DNA of 8,651 nucleotides. It comes from Deltaproteobacteria bacterium UBA5756. GTDB lineage: Bacteria; Desulfobacterota; Syntrophorhabdia; Syntrophorhabdales; Syntrophorhabdaceae. Where the stretch lies: contig DIFE01000128.1 in NCBI GenBank assembly GCA_002418985.1, forward strand, positions 1 to 8,651, read 5' to 3'. Numbering within the stretch: the first letter of the stretch is position 1; every line of letters begins with the position of its first letter. The position numbers and the translations under genes were made by a program. The notes beneath the pieces are model-generated. The model searched no databases and had not been told where the DNA came from. It saw only the letters and a list, made by a program, of their open reading frames with translations. Positions 1 to 6,905 of this stretch are shown here, one piece after another.

Positions 1-546
1 CGCGGGCTGGCGGATGGAGCCGCCCGTGTCCGTGCCAAGGGCAGAGGTGCAAAGGCCGGAGGCTACCGCCGCCGCGGATCCGCCGCTCGAACCACCGGGA
101 ATGCGCGTCGTGTCCCAGGGGTTTCTCGTCGTCTGGAACGCCGAGTTCTCCGTCGATGATCCCATGGCAAACTCATCCATGTTGAGTCGGCCGAGGTGAA
201 CAAAACCGGCTTCCTTCAGCTTCCGTATGACAGTCGCGTCATAGGGGGGTACAAACCCTTTGAGGATATTCGAACCGCAGGTGGTCTCGATGCCTTTCGT
301 ACAGAGGATGTCCTTCATGCCGAGGGGAATCCCGAGAAGGGGGGTATCTTCACCGCGGCCGATCCTTTCGTCGGCACTTCTGGCCATCTCCATGGCGTAG
401 TCTTCTGTTGTCCTCAGATAAGCGAGAACTTCGCCGTCGTATTTTTTAATACGATTGAGATAATACTCCGTCAGCTCCAGCGAACTCACTTCTTTTTTCC
501 TGAGCATTTCCCTCAGCTGTACAATCGTCAAATCGAGTATATGCAC
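1..546 (-). CDS. gatA: Glutamyl-tRNA(Gln)/aspartyl-tRNA(Asn) amidotransferase subunit A, N-terminal part (cut by window edge)
   Basis: GatA is the glutaminase/amidase subunit of cytoplasmic GatCAB. It frees ammonia from glutamine, and GatB uses it to turn Glu-tRNA(Gln) or Asp-tRNA(Asn) into the correctly charged tRNA. The 182 visible codons are the start of an amidase-signature protein. The Ser-cisSer-Lys triad is all present: K78 (in GMKDI), S153 (in GGSSGGSAAA) and S177 (in DTGGS), each one residue before the positions known in Staphylococcus GatA (79, 154, 178). The start is a GTG at 544-546, chosen because AGGAG lies 8 bases upstream, no in-frame ATG precedes it, and the first internal Met (residue 14) falls inside the conserved N-terminal helix. 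The gene follows gatC in the usual order but is separated from it by a 107-base gap filled with repeats. The remaining two thirds of the gene, and probably gatB, lie beyond position 1. Confidence 0.96.
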   Translation of the reverse strand, partial: MHILDLTIVQLREMLRKKEVSSLELTEYYLNRIKKYDGEVLAYLRTTEDYAMEMARSADERIGRGEDTPLLGIPLGMKDILCTKGIETTCGSNILKGFVPPYDATVIRKLKEAGFVHLGRLNMDEFAMGSSTENSAFQTTRNPWDTTRIPGGSSGGSAAAVASGLCTSALGTDTGGSIRQPA

Positions 547-569
547 GTTATGGTCTCCTATAAGAATCA

Positions 570-650
570 GGTTATGGGTAATGGGTTATTGGTAATGGGA
601 AAAGCCTTAAAAGTCTTTCCTATCGCCTATTACCCATCACCTATTACCCC
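570..650. repeat. Two facing heptad-repeat blocks between gatC and gatA
   Basis: Positions 570-599 read as GGTTATG GGTAATG GGTTATT GGTAATG GG, a period-7 array. Positions 626-650 carry the same motif in the opposite orientation: CCTATTA CCCATCA CCTATTA CCCC. The blocks are imperfect inverted copies, and the 26-base middle continues the symmetry with GGAAAAG against CTTTCC, so the transcript could fold into a long imperfect hairpin. The element begins 3 bases after the gatC stop and ends about 23 bases before the gatA start, filling most of the gap. The function is unknown. A dispersed intergenic repeat, a weak transcript-processing site or an attenuator are all possible. There is no T-run after the hairpin on the minus strand, so a standard intrinsic terminator is unlikely. 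Confidence 0.8.
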
Positions 651-653
651 TCT

Positions 654-947
654 TCACTCCACCTCAATGATCGGTGGCACCTTGAAAAAAGTGTCGATAC
701 GTTCAGGGGCATTGCCGGTCGATTCCTCCGCGGTGAAGGATTCCTTGACGACATCCTCTCTCATGACGCAACCGACGGGGACGGCATGGCTCGTCGGTTC
801 GACGCCCTGTGTATCGAGGGCATTCAACGAATCCATATACTGAAGGATGCTGTCGATCTGGCCGGTATATTCGTCGATCTCCCGGGGATCGAGGTCAAGC
901 CTCCCAAGATGCGCCACATACTCAACGGTTTCTCGTGTAATCTTCAT
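654..947 (-). CDS. gatC: Glutamyl-tRNA(Gln)/aspartyl-tRNA(Asn) amidotransferase subunit C
   Basis: GatC is the small, non-catalytic subunit that wraps between GatA and GatB and stabilises the complex. The 97-residue length is typical. The N-terminal half has the family pattern: a helix with VEYVAHLGRLDLD, then a second helix with IDSILQYMDSLNALDT. After this come the extended VEPTSHAVP stretch, the MREDVV segment, and a C-terminal tail ending FFKVPPIIEVE, matching the usual PxVI(E) ending of the family. The start ATG at 945-947 has AGGTGG 7 bases upstream. It lies directly before gatA and 54 bases after the CBS-domain gene on the same strand, so it is probably co-transcribed with both. Confidence 0.96.
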   Translation of the reverse strand: MKITRETVEYVAHLGRLDLDPREIDEYTGQIDSILQYMDSLNALDTQGVEPTSHAVPVGCVMREDVVKESFTAEESTGNAPERIDTFFKVPPIIEVE

Positions 948-985
948 ATTTCTTCCACCTTACAAGTACATTTCGTAGTATTTTT

Positions 986-999
986 GAAACCCGAAACCT
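986..999. repeat. Short tandem heptad between the CBS gene and gatC
   Basis: GAAACCC GAAACCT is two copies of a 7-base unit differing in the last base. It lies in the 54-base gap before gatC, just after the CBS gene. On the transcribed strand it reads GGTTTCG GGTTTC. Two copies alone could be chance. It is listed because period-7 repeats recur in other gaps of this window with different unit sequences. Confidence 0.4.
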
Positions 1000-1001
1000 C
1001 T

Positions 1002-1373
1002 CTATCCGCACTCCGCTACGGCCTTGATAATGTCTCCCCGTGTGACGATGCCCACGAGCTTTTCGTTGTCCATGATCGGTATCCTGTTGATGTGTTTTTC
1101 AATCATGATCTTAGCGACGAGGACAGCCGATTCCGTGGGTGATACGGTTACCACGTCTGCCGTCATTACGTCAGCCACGGATATATCACTTATCGCGCCC
1201 GATTTCAGGCCCTTCAGGATATCGCTCTGACTTATTATGCCGACGAGTTTGCCCTTGTCGACGACGGGCATGCCCGCAATCTTGAAAAGTTCGAGCTTGT
1301 TGAGAATGATATTCAGTTTCTCCGATGGATGACAGGTTACCACGTTCTTATTCATCAGCTCCACAACCTTCAT
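1002..1373 (-). CDS. Stand-alone CBS-domain-pair protein
   Basis: This 123-residue soluble protein consists only of two CBS domains (a Bateman module), about residues 1-56 and 65-121. Each has the typical ending: GKLVGIISQSDILKG (42-55) and EKLVGIVTRGDIIKA (104-118), with the Ser/Thr and Asp that in other CBS pairs contact adenine nucleotide ribose and phosphate (near S48/D51 and T111/D114). Such pairs usually sense AMP, ADP, ATP, SAM or c-di-AMP and control a partner; the ligand cannot be told from the sequence. There is no catalytic domain or membrane segment. The start ATG at 1371-1373 follows a purine-rich AAGGGGG. The gene begins 14 bases after the DUF294 nucleotidyltransferase gene. In many bacteria those domains are fused in one chain, so this protein is probably the regulatory partner of its neighbour. 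Confidence 0.92.
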   Translation of the reverse strand: MKVVELMNKNVVTCHPSEKLNIILNKLELFKIAGMPVVDKGKLVGIISQSDILKGLKSGAISDISVADVMTADVVTVSPTESAVLVAKIMIEKHINRIPIMDNEKLVGIVTRGDIIKAVAECG

Positions 1374-1387
1374 AAATGACCCCCTTA

Positions 1388-2695
1388 TTACATTGGCTGT
1401 CCGAAGAGCAGCGTTTCCTGTATCAGTTTCTGAAAGGCTTCGACTGATTTCATGGCCCTGCGAAGTCTTTCCTGTTCGTCGGGACCCAGCATATCGGGCC
1501 GCAGGAAATTCGAGCTCTTGCCGCCCTCGTCCCGGGAATTGATCTGGTTGATTATCCTGTACCGGACAAAAGTGAAATAAGCGTCGATCAGGGAATTCTC
1601 CATATCTTTCCTGATGATGTTACGTTCTCTCAGAATCCCGATGCGTTTGAGCGTGTTGGTTTCGAATATTCCATTGGACAACGAAAGCATCCTGACGGAC
1701 AGGATGAGCGGTGACCAACCCATCACCTTTATGTTGAATCTGTCTTTATGTTCGCCTTCTTTCTCAACCTTGAATCCACCGAAGAAGGTGAGTGCGCTGG
1801 GCATGAGGACCGCCGACTGGACGAACTCCTTCATGACGTGTTTGCTGTTCGTGAGCATGGCGAAGAAATACTCGAGGAACCCGGCGAGCAGCGCGCTATT
1901 GCCCTTCACTGCCCGGGCGTCGGTGAGGATGATGATGTCCAGCGGCTCGAAGATGCCCCTGTTGTACGTGATGCGTTCTTCGATCCTCTTTTTCCAGTCC
2001 GGTACCGAGCCCCTCCAACGCGCATTCACGGGCATGACACCGCCCTTGCACTTTTCAAAGCCGACCTCGTTCAGTCTGTCCGAGGCCTTCCGGGCAAATA
2101 TCTCAAAATATCCGTCAAGGAGCCTCTTCGGCTCAAGGGTTTCAGGAGAGACGGAACCTCCTGCCGCGCCCGCCATCTCCGTGTATCGCTGCCTGAGGCC
2201 GGGTGTAGCGAAATCATCATCGCGCTCGCCGTAGATCAACATGTTGTCCTGGTCGGTGACCATCGTCTGCTCGTCGCGGCCTTCGCTTCCAAGGCCTGCC
2301 CAGACGTATTCCACGGGAGGTTTTCCCAGTCCTTCCTCAACCATCTCCTCTTCGACAAGATCGAGGACACGGTTGGCTATCCGGTCCCTGATGATACGGA
2401 AGAGATTGTGGACATCCACTATTGTGTCTTCTTCAAGGAAAAAGTTTTCCACCCCCGAAACGGCCCGTTCATGGCATTCCAGAAGCGTTTCGTAAGAGGT
2501 GGCGTTGTGGATTGTCTCGATGACAAGAGCGTTCAGCTCGGTTTCGAAGACCTCATAGTCCTTCAGAACGGTCCGCAGCGTCTCGCCAAGCTCCGACAGG
2601 ATACGGTAGCGGTCATGGCGCAGCATGGCCTTGTTCTTCATGTCCTCCTGGTGCTCGTTAATGAAGGACTCGATGATCGAAAAATTTAAAGGCAT
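1388..2695 (-). CDS. DUF294-family putative nucleotidyltransferase (GlnD/GlnE-like fold) with C-terminal substrate-binding-type domain
   Basis: A 435-residue soluble protein. An N-terminal helical region (about 1-90) leads into a DUF294 nucleotidyltransferase-like domain (about 95-265) with the clear signature GLGSEGRDEQTMVTDQDNMLIY. G136, S137 and the Asp pair D148/D150 match the metal-binding pattern of the polymerase-beta superfamily, and a third carboxylate is probably D253 or D259. A further conserved patch reads GGVMPVNARWRGSVPDW (near 218-234). The C-terminal part (about 270-425) fits the helical DUF294_C domain. Family members often carry cyclic-nucleotide-binding and CBS domains in front; here they are absent and a CBS pair is the next gene. 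The substrate is unknown; a protein-nucleotidylating role like GlnD/GlnE is only an analogy. Start choice: the ATG at 2693-2695 sits 6 bases after GAGG. A TTG one codon upstream (2696-2698) is possible but too close to that ribosome site. The gene starts about 3 bases after the valS stop, so translation is probably coupled. Confidence 0.9.
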   Translation of the reverse strand: MPLNFSIIESFINEHQEDMKNKAMLRHDRYRILSELGETLRTVLKDYEVFETELNALVIETIHNATSYETLLECHERAVSGVENFFLEEDTIVDVHNLFRIIRDRIANRVLDLVEEEMVEEGLGKPPVEYVWAGLGSEGRDEQTMVTDQDNMLIYGERDDDFATPGLRQRYTEMAGAAGGSVSPETLEPKRLLDGYFEIFARKASDRLNEVGFEKCKGGVMPVNARWRGSVPDWKKRIEERITYNRGIFEPLDIIILTDARAVKGNSALLAGFLEYFFAMLTNSKHVMKEFVQSAVLMPSALTFFGGFKVEKEGEHKDRFNIKVMGWSPLILSVRMLSLSNGIFETNTLKRIGILRERNIIRKDMENSLIDAYFTFVRYRIINQINSRDEGGKSSNFLRPDMLGPDEQERLRRAMKSVEAFQKLIQETLLFGQPM

Positions 2696-2698
2696 CAA

Positions 2699-5332
2699 CT
2701 ACCTCGAAAGGTTTTTAAGGACCTTTCTGCTCGTCATGAGCTTTTCTTTCTTTGCCGCCAGTTCGCCGTACTGCGCCTCGTTTTTGGCGATTACCTCAGC
2801 GGGCGCTTTCTGGCGGAACGCCTCATTGCCGAGTTTCTTCATTAATTTTTCACTATCTTCACCGATTTTGGCAAGCTCTTTATCGATCCTGCCCAGTTCC
2901 CTGGCGACGTCGATCAAGTCTTTGAGGGGAACGAAGACCTCAACGTCCTTGTAAACCCCGACGGCCGAATGGTCGGGTCCCTTGCCGTCGATGAAGGAGA
3001 GGTGCTCCACCTTGCCGAGTTCCTTGATGTAGTATTCGTAGTCCTTGAGGAAGACGGTGCTTTCTCCTGCCCTGATCACGGCTTCGATGCGGACGTTGGG
3101 TGCGATGCCTGTTTCGCCGCGAATGTTGCGGATGACATCTATGACGCCCATGATGGTCTCCATCATCTTTTCGCTTTCAGGATCGATCTCTGATTCGTCG
3201 GAGGCGGGAAAGGGTGCGACCATGATGCTCTCGGATTCCCTGCCGGGCAGGCGCTGGTAGATCTCTTCCGTTACGAAAGGCATGATGGGATGGAGAAGCT
3301 TCAGGATGTCCTGAAGGGTATTATAGAGGGCGGCCCTGGTGACCGCCGTGTCGAAGCGATCCACCTTGCCGTAGAGATTGGGTTTAATGAGTTCCAGGTA
3401 CCAGTCGCAGTATTCATGCCAGACGAAGCTGTACAGGGAATTGGCCGCCTCATTGAAGCGGTACCCGGTGATGCTGTCGTGGACCTCTTCGATCACCTTC
3501 TGGGCCCGGGAACGGATCCACCGGTCGGGAAGGAACGACGAACCTTTGCCGTCATGGGAAGGCCTCTCCTCACCGGTAAAGGAAAGGGACAGCTTCGAGG
3601 CGTTCCATACCTTGTTGACGAAGTTGCGGCATCCCTCGATGCGTTCTTCGGACAGGAGGACGTCCCTTCCCTGGGCGGCGAGCATCGTCAATGTAAAGCG
3701 GAAGGCGTCAGTCCCGTATTCGTCGATGATAATGAGAGGATCGATGACGTTGCCCTTCGACTTGCTCATCTTCTTGCCTTCGGCATCGCGGACGAGGGCG
3801 TGGATGTATACGTCGCGGAAGGGCACGTCGCCCATGAACTTGAGGCCCATCATGATCATGCGGGCAACCCAGAAGAAGAGGATATCGAAACCGGTAATGA
3901 GGAGCGACGTGGGATAGAAGGTCTCGAGGTCCGGGGTCTTGTCCGGCCAGCCGAGGGTGCTGAAGGGCCACAGCCCCGAGGAGAACCAGGTGTCGAGGAC
4001 ATCCGATTCCTGCCGCAGGGCGCCGCCGCATTTGGGGCACCCGGAGGGATCGTCGACGGAGACGATCATCTCGTTACAGGCGGTGCAGGTCCAGACGGGT
4101 ATCCGGTGTCCCCACCATATCTGACGCGAGATACACCAATCCCTGATATTCTCCATCCATTCGAAATAGACCTTTTCCCACATCTCCGGGATGATACGGA
4201 CCCTGTGTTCGCGCACCGCTGCTATGGCGGGTTCGGCAAGGGGTTTCATCCTCAGGAACCACTGGAGGGAAAGGGCGGGTTCCACAACGGTCTTGCAGCG
4301 ATAGCATTTGCCCACGCCCATGGCGTAAGGTTCCGTTTTTTCCAGGTATCCCTTCTCGTCGAGTTCCTCAACGATCTTCCTGCGGCATTCGAAACGTTCC
4401 ATACCGCGGTAGTGGAGGGAATTTTCGTTCATATTGCCGTCTTCGTCGATGACCTTGATGAGTTCGAGGTTGTGTCTTTTCATGATCTCGAAGTCGTTGA
4501 GGTCGTGGGCGGGTGTGACCTTCAGGGCGCCCGTGCCGAATTCAACGTCGACGTAGCTGTCGCCGATGACGGGAATCTTCTTGTTGACTATGGGGAGAAT
4601 AACGTTCTGGCCGACATACTTCCCGTACCGCGGGTCCTCGGGGTTCACGGCGACGGCGGTATCGCCGAGCATCGTCTCGGGTCTTGTCGTGGCAACGGTG
4701 AGGTAGCCTTCGCCTTCGGCGAGAGGATAATGGATATAATACAGGAGACCCTGCGTGTCTTCGTGCTCGGCCTCAAGGTCGGACAGGGCGGTCTTGCAGC
4801 GTGGGCACCAGTTGATTATGTAGTTGTCCCGGTAGATCAATCCTTCATTGTAGAGCCTTACAAAGACCTCGCGTACGGCGCGCGTGAGCCCTTCGTCCAT
4901 TGTGAATCTTTCCCGCGACCAGTCGCATGATGCACCAAGCCTCTTCAGCTGCTCGATGATGGTTCCGCCGGACTGTTTTTTCCACTGCCAGACGCGTTCG
5001 ATGAACTTTTCCCTGCCCAGGGCCTCGCGGTCCGTCCCTTCTTTTGCCAGTTCACGCTCGACGACGTTCTGCGTGGCTATGCCCGCGTGGTCCGTGCCGG
5101 GAAGCCACAGCGAATTTACACCGCACATGCGGAAATAGCGCGTAACGATATCCTGCAGGGTGTTGTTGAGGGCGTGGCCCATATGAAGAGATCCCGTAAC
5201 GTTGGGAGGGGGGATTACCATGGAGAAATACTCGTCGGGGGAATTGCTTTTGGCCCTGAAATACCCCTTATCAAGCCAGTGGGCGTACCATTTTTTTTCT
5301 ATGCTGTGGGGGTCGTAAACCTTATCCATCAT
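2699..5332 (-). CDS. valS: Valine--tRNA ligase (class I)
   Basis: ValRS charges tRNA(Val) with valine and hydrolyses mischarged Thr-tRNA(Val). The 877-residue length is normal for the bacterial enzyme. The Rossmann catalytic core shows PPPNVTGSLHMGHA (41-54, HIGH motif as HMGH 50-53) and KKMSKSKGN (520-528). The CP1 editing domain is inserted at about 190-345, with TTRPET (215-220) and PAHDLND (274-280). Cys pairs C176/C179, C343/C346, C416/C419 and C432/C435 suggest zinc-knuckle-type structures. The anticodon-binding helical domain spans about 600-760, and the last 65 or so residues are a Lys/Glu-rich coiled-coil arm, as expected. The start is ATG at 5330-5332, with GGGAG 7 bases upstream; a second ATG follows immediately. 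It lies 71 bases after dgt and abuts the DUF294 gene. I see no T-box-like leader in the 71-base gap. Confidence 0.98.
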   Translation of the reverse strand: MMDKVYDPHSIEKKWYAHWLDKGYFRAKSNSPDEYFSMVIPPPNVTGSLHMGHALNNTLQDIVTRYFRMCGVNSLWLPGTDHAGIATQNVVERELAKEGTDREALGREKFIERVWQWKKQSGGTIIEQLKRLGASCDWSRERFTMDEGLTRAVREVFVRLYNEGLIYRDNYIINWCPRCKTALSDLEAEHEDTQGLLYYIHYPLAEGEGYLTVATTRPETMLGDTAVAVNPEDPRYGKYVGQNVILPIVNKKIPVIGDSYVDVEFGTGALKVTPAHDLNDFEIMKRHNLELIKVIDEDGNMNENSLHYRGMERFECRRKIVEELDEKGYLEKTEPYAMGVGKCYRCKTVVEPALSLQWFLRMKPLAEPAIAAVREHRVRIIPEMWEKVYFEWMENIRDWCISRQIWWGHRIPVWTCTACNEMIVSVDDPSGCPKCGGALRQESDVLDTWFSSGLWPFSTLGWPDKTPDLETFYPTSLLITGFDILFFWVARMIMMGLKFMGDVPFRDVYIHALVRDAEGKKMSKSKGNVIDPLIIIDEYGTDAFRFTLTMLAAQGRDVLLSEERIEGCRNFVNKVWNASKLSLSFTGEERPSHDGKGSSFLPDRWIRSRAQKVIEEVHDSITGYRFNEAANSLYSFVWHEYCDWYLELIKPNLYGKVDRFDTAVTRAALYNTLQDILKLLHPIMPFVTEEIYQRLPGRESESIMVAPFPASDESEIDPESEKMMETIMGVIDVIRNIRGETGIAPNVRIEAVIRAGESTVFLKDYEYYIKELGKVEHLSFIDGKGPDHSAVGVYKDVEVFVPLKDLIDVARELGRIDKELAKIGEDSEKLMKKLGNEAFRQKAPAEVIAKNEAQYGELAAKKEKLMTSRKVLKNLSR

Positions 5333-5403
5333 TATGAGCTCCCTTTTCCATGTTTACCTATCAATGAGGATTGATGGCCATGATTCGTTATATTTTTGTC
5401 TTC

Positions 5404-6447
5404 CTATACCGGAATGCTCCAGGGCATGGGCAGGAAGAGTTTTTCAAAAAGACTGAAGGCATAACGGTCTGTCATGCCCGCTATAAAGTCTCGGACGCAG
5501 GTGGACGGATCATCGTAGAAATCCTCACGCCCGGTTTCTTTAAGGAATGCCGCGGGGTGCTTCAGAAAATATTCGTAGAGGTCCTCGATGATCCTGGAAC
5601 ACTTGATAAAATCGGAATGCACGATGGTGCTTTCGTAAACCCGCTCGTAAAGAAAACGGCGCATGTCCACGATGCAGGATTCCAGCTCTTCGCCGCATTC
5701 CAGTTCCATTTTTCCGTTTTCCAGCGTGCTCCAGATGACGCCGCGCACCATGGTGTCGATGCGATCGGATACACTGTGGCCGAGGCGGTCCGTTAGGTGT
5801 TTCGGAATGCTGTCTTCACTGATGACGTTGCCGCGGATGGCGTCGTCTATATCATGATTCAGATAGCCGATGACATCGGCGATGCGGACCACCTCCGCCT
5901 CTTTGGTGAGGGGTTTTTCATCGTCATCGCGGATGATGATATCGCCTTTTCCCTTGGAATGCTTGAGAATACCATCACGGACCTCGTGGGTAAGGTTGAG
6001 TCCCAATCCGTCTTTCTCGAGTATATCGACGACCCTGAGGCTCTGTTCGTAATGCCTGAAGCCGCCCGGATAGAGGGCGTTGAGGACCTCCTCGCCGGAG
6101 TGGCCGAAGGGTGTGTGACCGAGATCGTGTCCCAGCGCTATGGCCTCCACGAGGTCTTCATTGAGAGACAGGGCCCTGCAAATGGTCCGTGCTATCTGCG
6201 AGACCTCGAGGGTATGGGTCAGCCTCGTGCGATAGTGGTCCCCGGTGGGCAGAAGGAAGACCTGTGTCTTGTATTTGAGCCTTCTGAAGGACTTGCTGTG
6301 CGTTATCCTGTCCCGGTCATGCTGGAAGGCAGGCCGTATATCACACTCCGCTTCCGGGCGAACCCTTCCGCGCGTAGCGACGCTCTTCTGCGCGTACGGC
6401 GACAGGATCAGTTCTTCCCGTTCTTCCAGTCTTTCGCGGATATTCAT
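5404..6447 (-). CDS. dgt: dGTP triphosphohydrolase-like HD-domain protein (dNTPase)
   Basis: A 347-residue member of the dGTPase-like HD family, which cleaves dNTPs to deoxynucleoside plus triphosphate and so adjusts dNTP pools. The HD metal ligands are all visible: H78 (RLTHTLEV), H107-D108 (GHDLGHTPFGHSGEE) and D191 (IADVIGYLNHDIDD). The family hallmark DRDRITHSKSFRRLKYKTQV (44-63) precedes them, and the C-terminus has the FIAGMTDRYAFSLFEKLF segment. The length is that of the shorter dGTPase-like subfamily, not the roughly 500-residue E. coli Dgt, so preference for dGTP is not assured. The start ATG at 6445-6447 is the only candidate: an in-frame TAG lies 18 bases upstream and no other ATG follows in the first 60 residues. 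The ribosome site is poor, with GGGAG about 14 bases away. It is the first gene of the minus-strand operon, behind its own promoter. Confidence 0.95.
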   Translation of the reverse strand: MNIRERLEEREELILSPYAQKSVATRGRVRPEAECDIRPAFQHDRDRITHSKSFRRLKYKTQVFLLPTGDHYRTRLTHTLEVSQIARTICRALSLNEDLVEAIALGHDLGHTPFGHSGEEVLNALYPGGFRHYEQSLRVVDILEKDGLGLNLTHEVRDGILKHSKGKGDIIIRDDDEKPLTKEAEVVRIADVIGYLNHDIDDAIRGNVISEDSIPKHLTDRLGHSVSDRIDTMVRGVIWSTLENGKMELECGEELESCIVDMRRFLYERVYESTIVHSDFIKCSRIIEDLYEYFLKHPAAFLKETGREDFYDDPSTCVRDFIAGMTDRYAFSLFEKLFLPMPWSIPV

Positions 6448-6467
6448 TCGGTTGTTACCAACTCCCT

Positions 6468-6496
6468 AATGTAGCACAAAGGTGTAACAATATCAA
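6468..6496 (-). promoter_or_regulatory. Predicted sigma-70-type promoter of the dgt-valS-DUF294-CBS-gatCA operon
   Basis: Read on the minus strand: -35 TTGATA (6491-6496, five of six consensus bases), a 17-base spacer, and -10 TACATT (6468-6473, four of six) preceded by TG in the extended -10 position. Transcription would start around 6460, leaving a leader of only about a dozen bases before the dgt ATG. That short leader would contain little or none of the distant GGGAG. This is a prediction from consensus only. Confidence 0.6.
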
Positions 6497-6497
6497 T

Positions 6498-6528
6498 GAC
6501 CTGAACTTCGAAGTTCGAAGTTCAGGTC
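6498..6528. promoter_or_regulatory. Perfect 31-base palindrome abutting the dgt -35 box (possible operator)
   Basis: Two 15-base arms, GACCTGAACTTCGAA and its exact reverse complement, surround a single central G. Inside, the heptad TTCGAAG is repeated (6507-6520) and runs on into TTC. The palindrome ends one base from the predicted -35 hexamer on the minus strand, a usual position for an activator or repressor dimer. It is also followed immediately at 6529 by the heptad-repeat element, so it may instead belong to that repeat family. It is not followed by a T-run on either strand, so an intrinsic terminator is unlikely. Confidence 0.65.
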
Positions 6529-6583
6529 GGGTAATGGGTAATGAAGATAGGTAATAGGTAATAGGTAAAGATGGGTTATGGGC
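6529..6583. repeat. Heptad-repeat array, left arm of the intergenic element
   Basis: Period-7 units run GGGTAAT GGGTAAT GAAGATA GGTAATA GGTAATA GGTAAAG ATGGGTT ATGGGC. The first 14 bases match the reverse complement of 6921-6934 at 13 of 14 positions, so the array is the left outer arm of a larger inverted structure. It is the same family as the blocks at 570-650 and 8200-8234. No reading frame is supported. Confidence 0.8.
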
Positions 6584-6629
6584 GCATCTGTCCAAAATAA
6601 TGTAAAGGCCAACCTCCCTCCGGAGCCCT

Positions 6630-6670
6630 CGTCACTCCGTCCCCCCGTCCTCCACCGTCACTCCGTCCCC
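6630..6670. repeat. 15-base direct repeat, two perfect copies
   Basis: CGTCACTCCGTCCCC occurs at 6630-6644 and again at 6656-6670, 26 bases apart start to start. The stretch is strongly C-rich on this strand and lies just left of the inner inverted pair. It resembles decayed copies of the REP-type unit next to it. Confidence 0.75.
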
Positions 6671-6679
6671 TCCTCACCC

Positions 6680-6843
6680 CGTCTTTCCGGCGAAGGCCGG
6701 AACCCAGAAGATACTATGGATAAGGAATCACCATACGAAGGGACATCCAGCTGTTCTCTTTAAACACCGCATGGTGCTTTATATACGTATACTTCCCGTT
6801 GTATGAGAGGTTTTCCTGGATTCCGGCCTTCGCCGGAAAGACG
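6680..6843. repeat. REP-like inverted pair (REPIN-like doublet)
   Basis: Positions 6680-6707 and 6816-6843 are inverted copies of a 28-base unit with 27 of 28 matches, separated by 108 bases. Each copy has its own perfect hairpin: TTCCGGC-GAAG-GCCGGAA at 6685-6702 and TTCCGGC-CTTC-GCCGGAA at 6821-6838. A third partial copy, GCCGGAAAGACG, lies at 6875-6886. The unit is like the widespread extragenic 'rCCGGAATCCAG' type repeats of proteobacteria. Two such units in inverted orientation are the layout of a REPIN, normally spread by a RAYT transposase encoded elsewhere. Confidence 0.75.
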
Positions 6844-6905
6844 GACGGAGAGAACTGGATGACGGATGGACAAAGCCGGAAAGACGTATGGAGAAGTGTC
6901 GTTTC

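Noticed and set aside
196..843. Plus-strand open frame of 215 codons across gatA and gatC
   Set aside because: It runs antisense through two well-supported genes and through the heptad-repeat gap, and shows no family features.
2696..2698. TTG start codon for the DUF294 gene
   Set aside because: GAGG is only 3 bases from it but a good 6 bases from the ATG that follows directly, so the ATG at 2693-2695 is preferred.
3290..4930. 546-codon open frame on the plus strand inside valS
   Set aside because: Antisense to valS, whose motifs are complete across the whole region; the translated product is rich in acidic and His runs with no recognisable domain.
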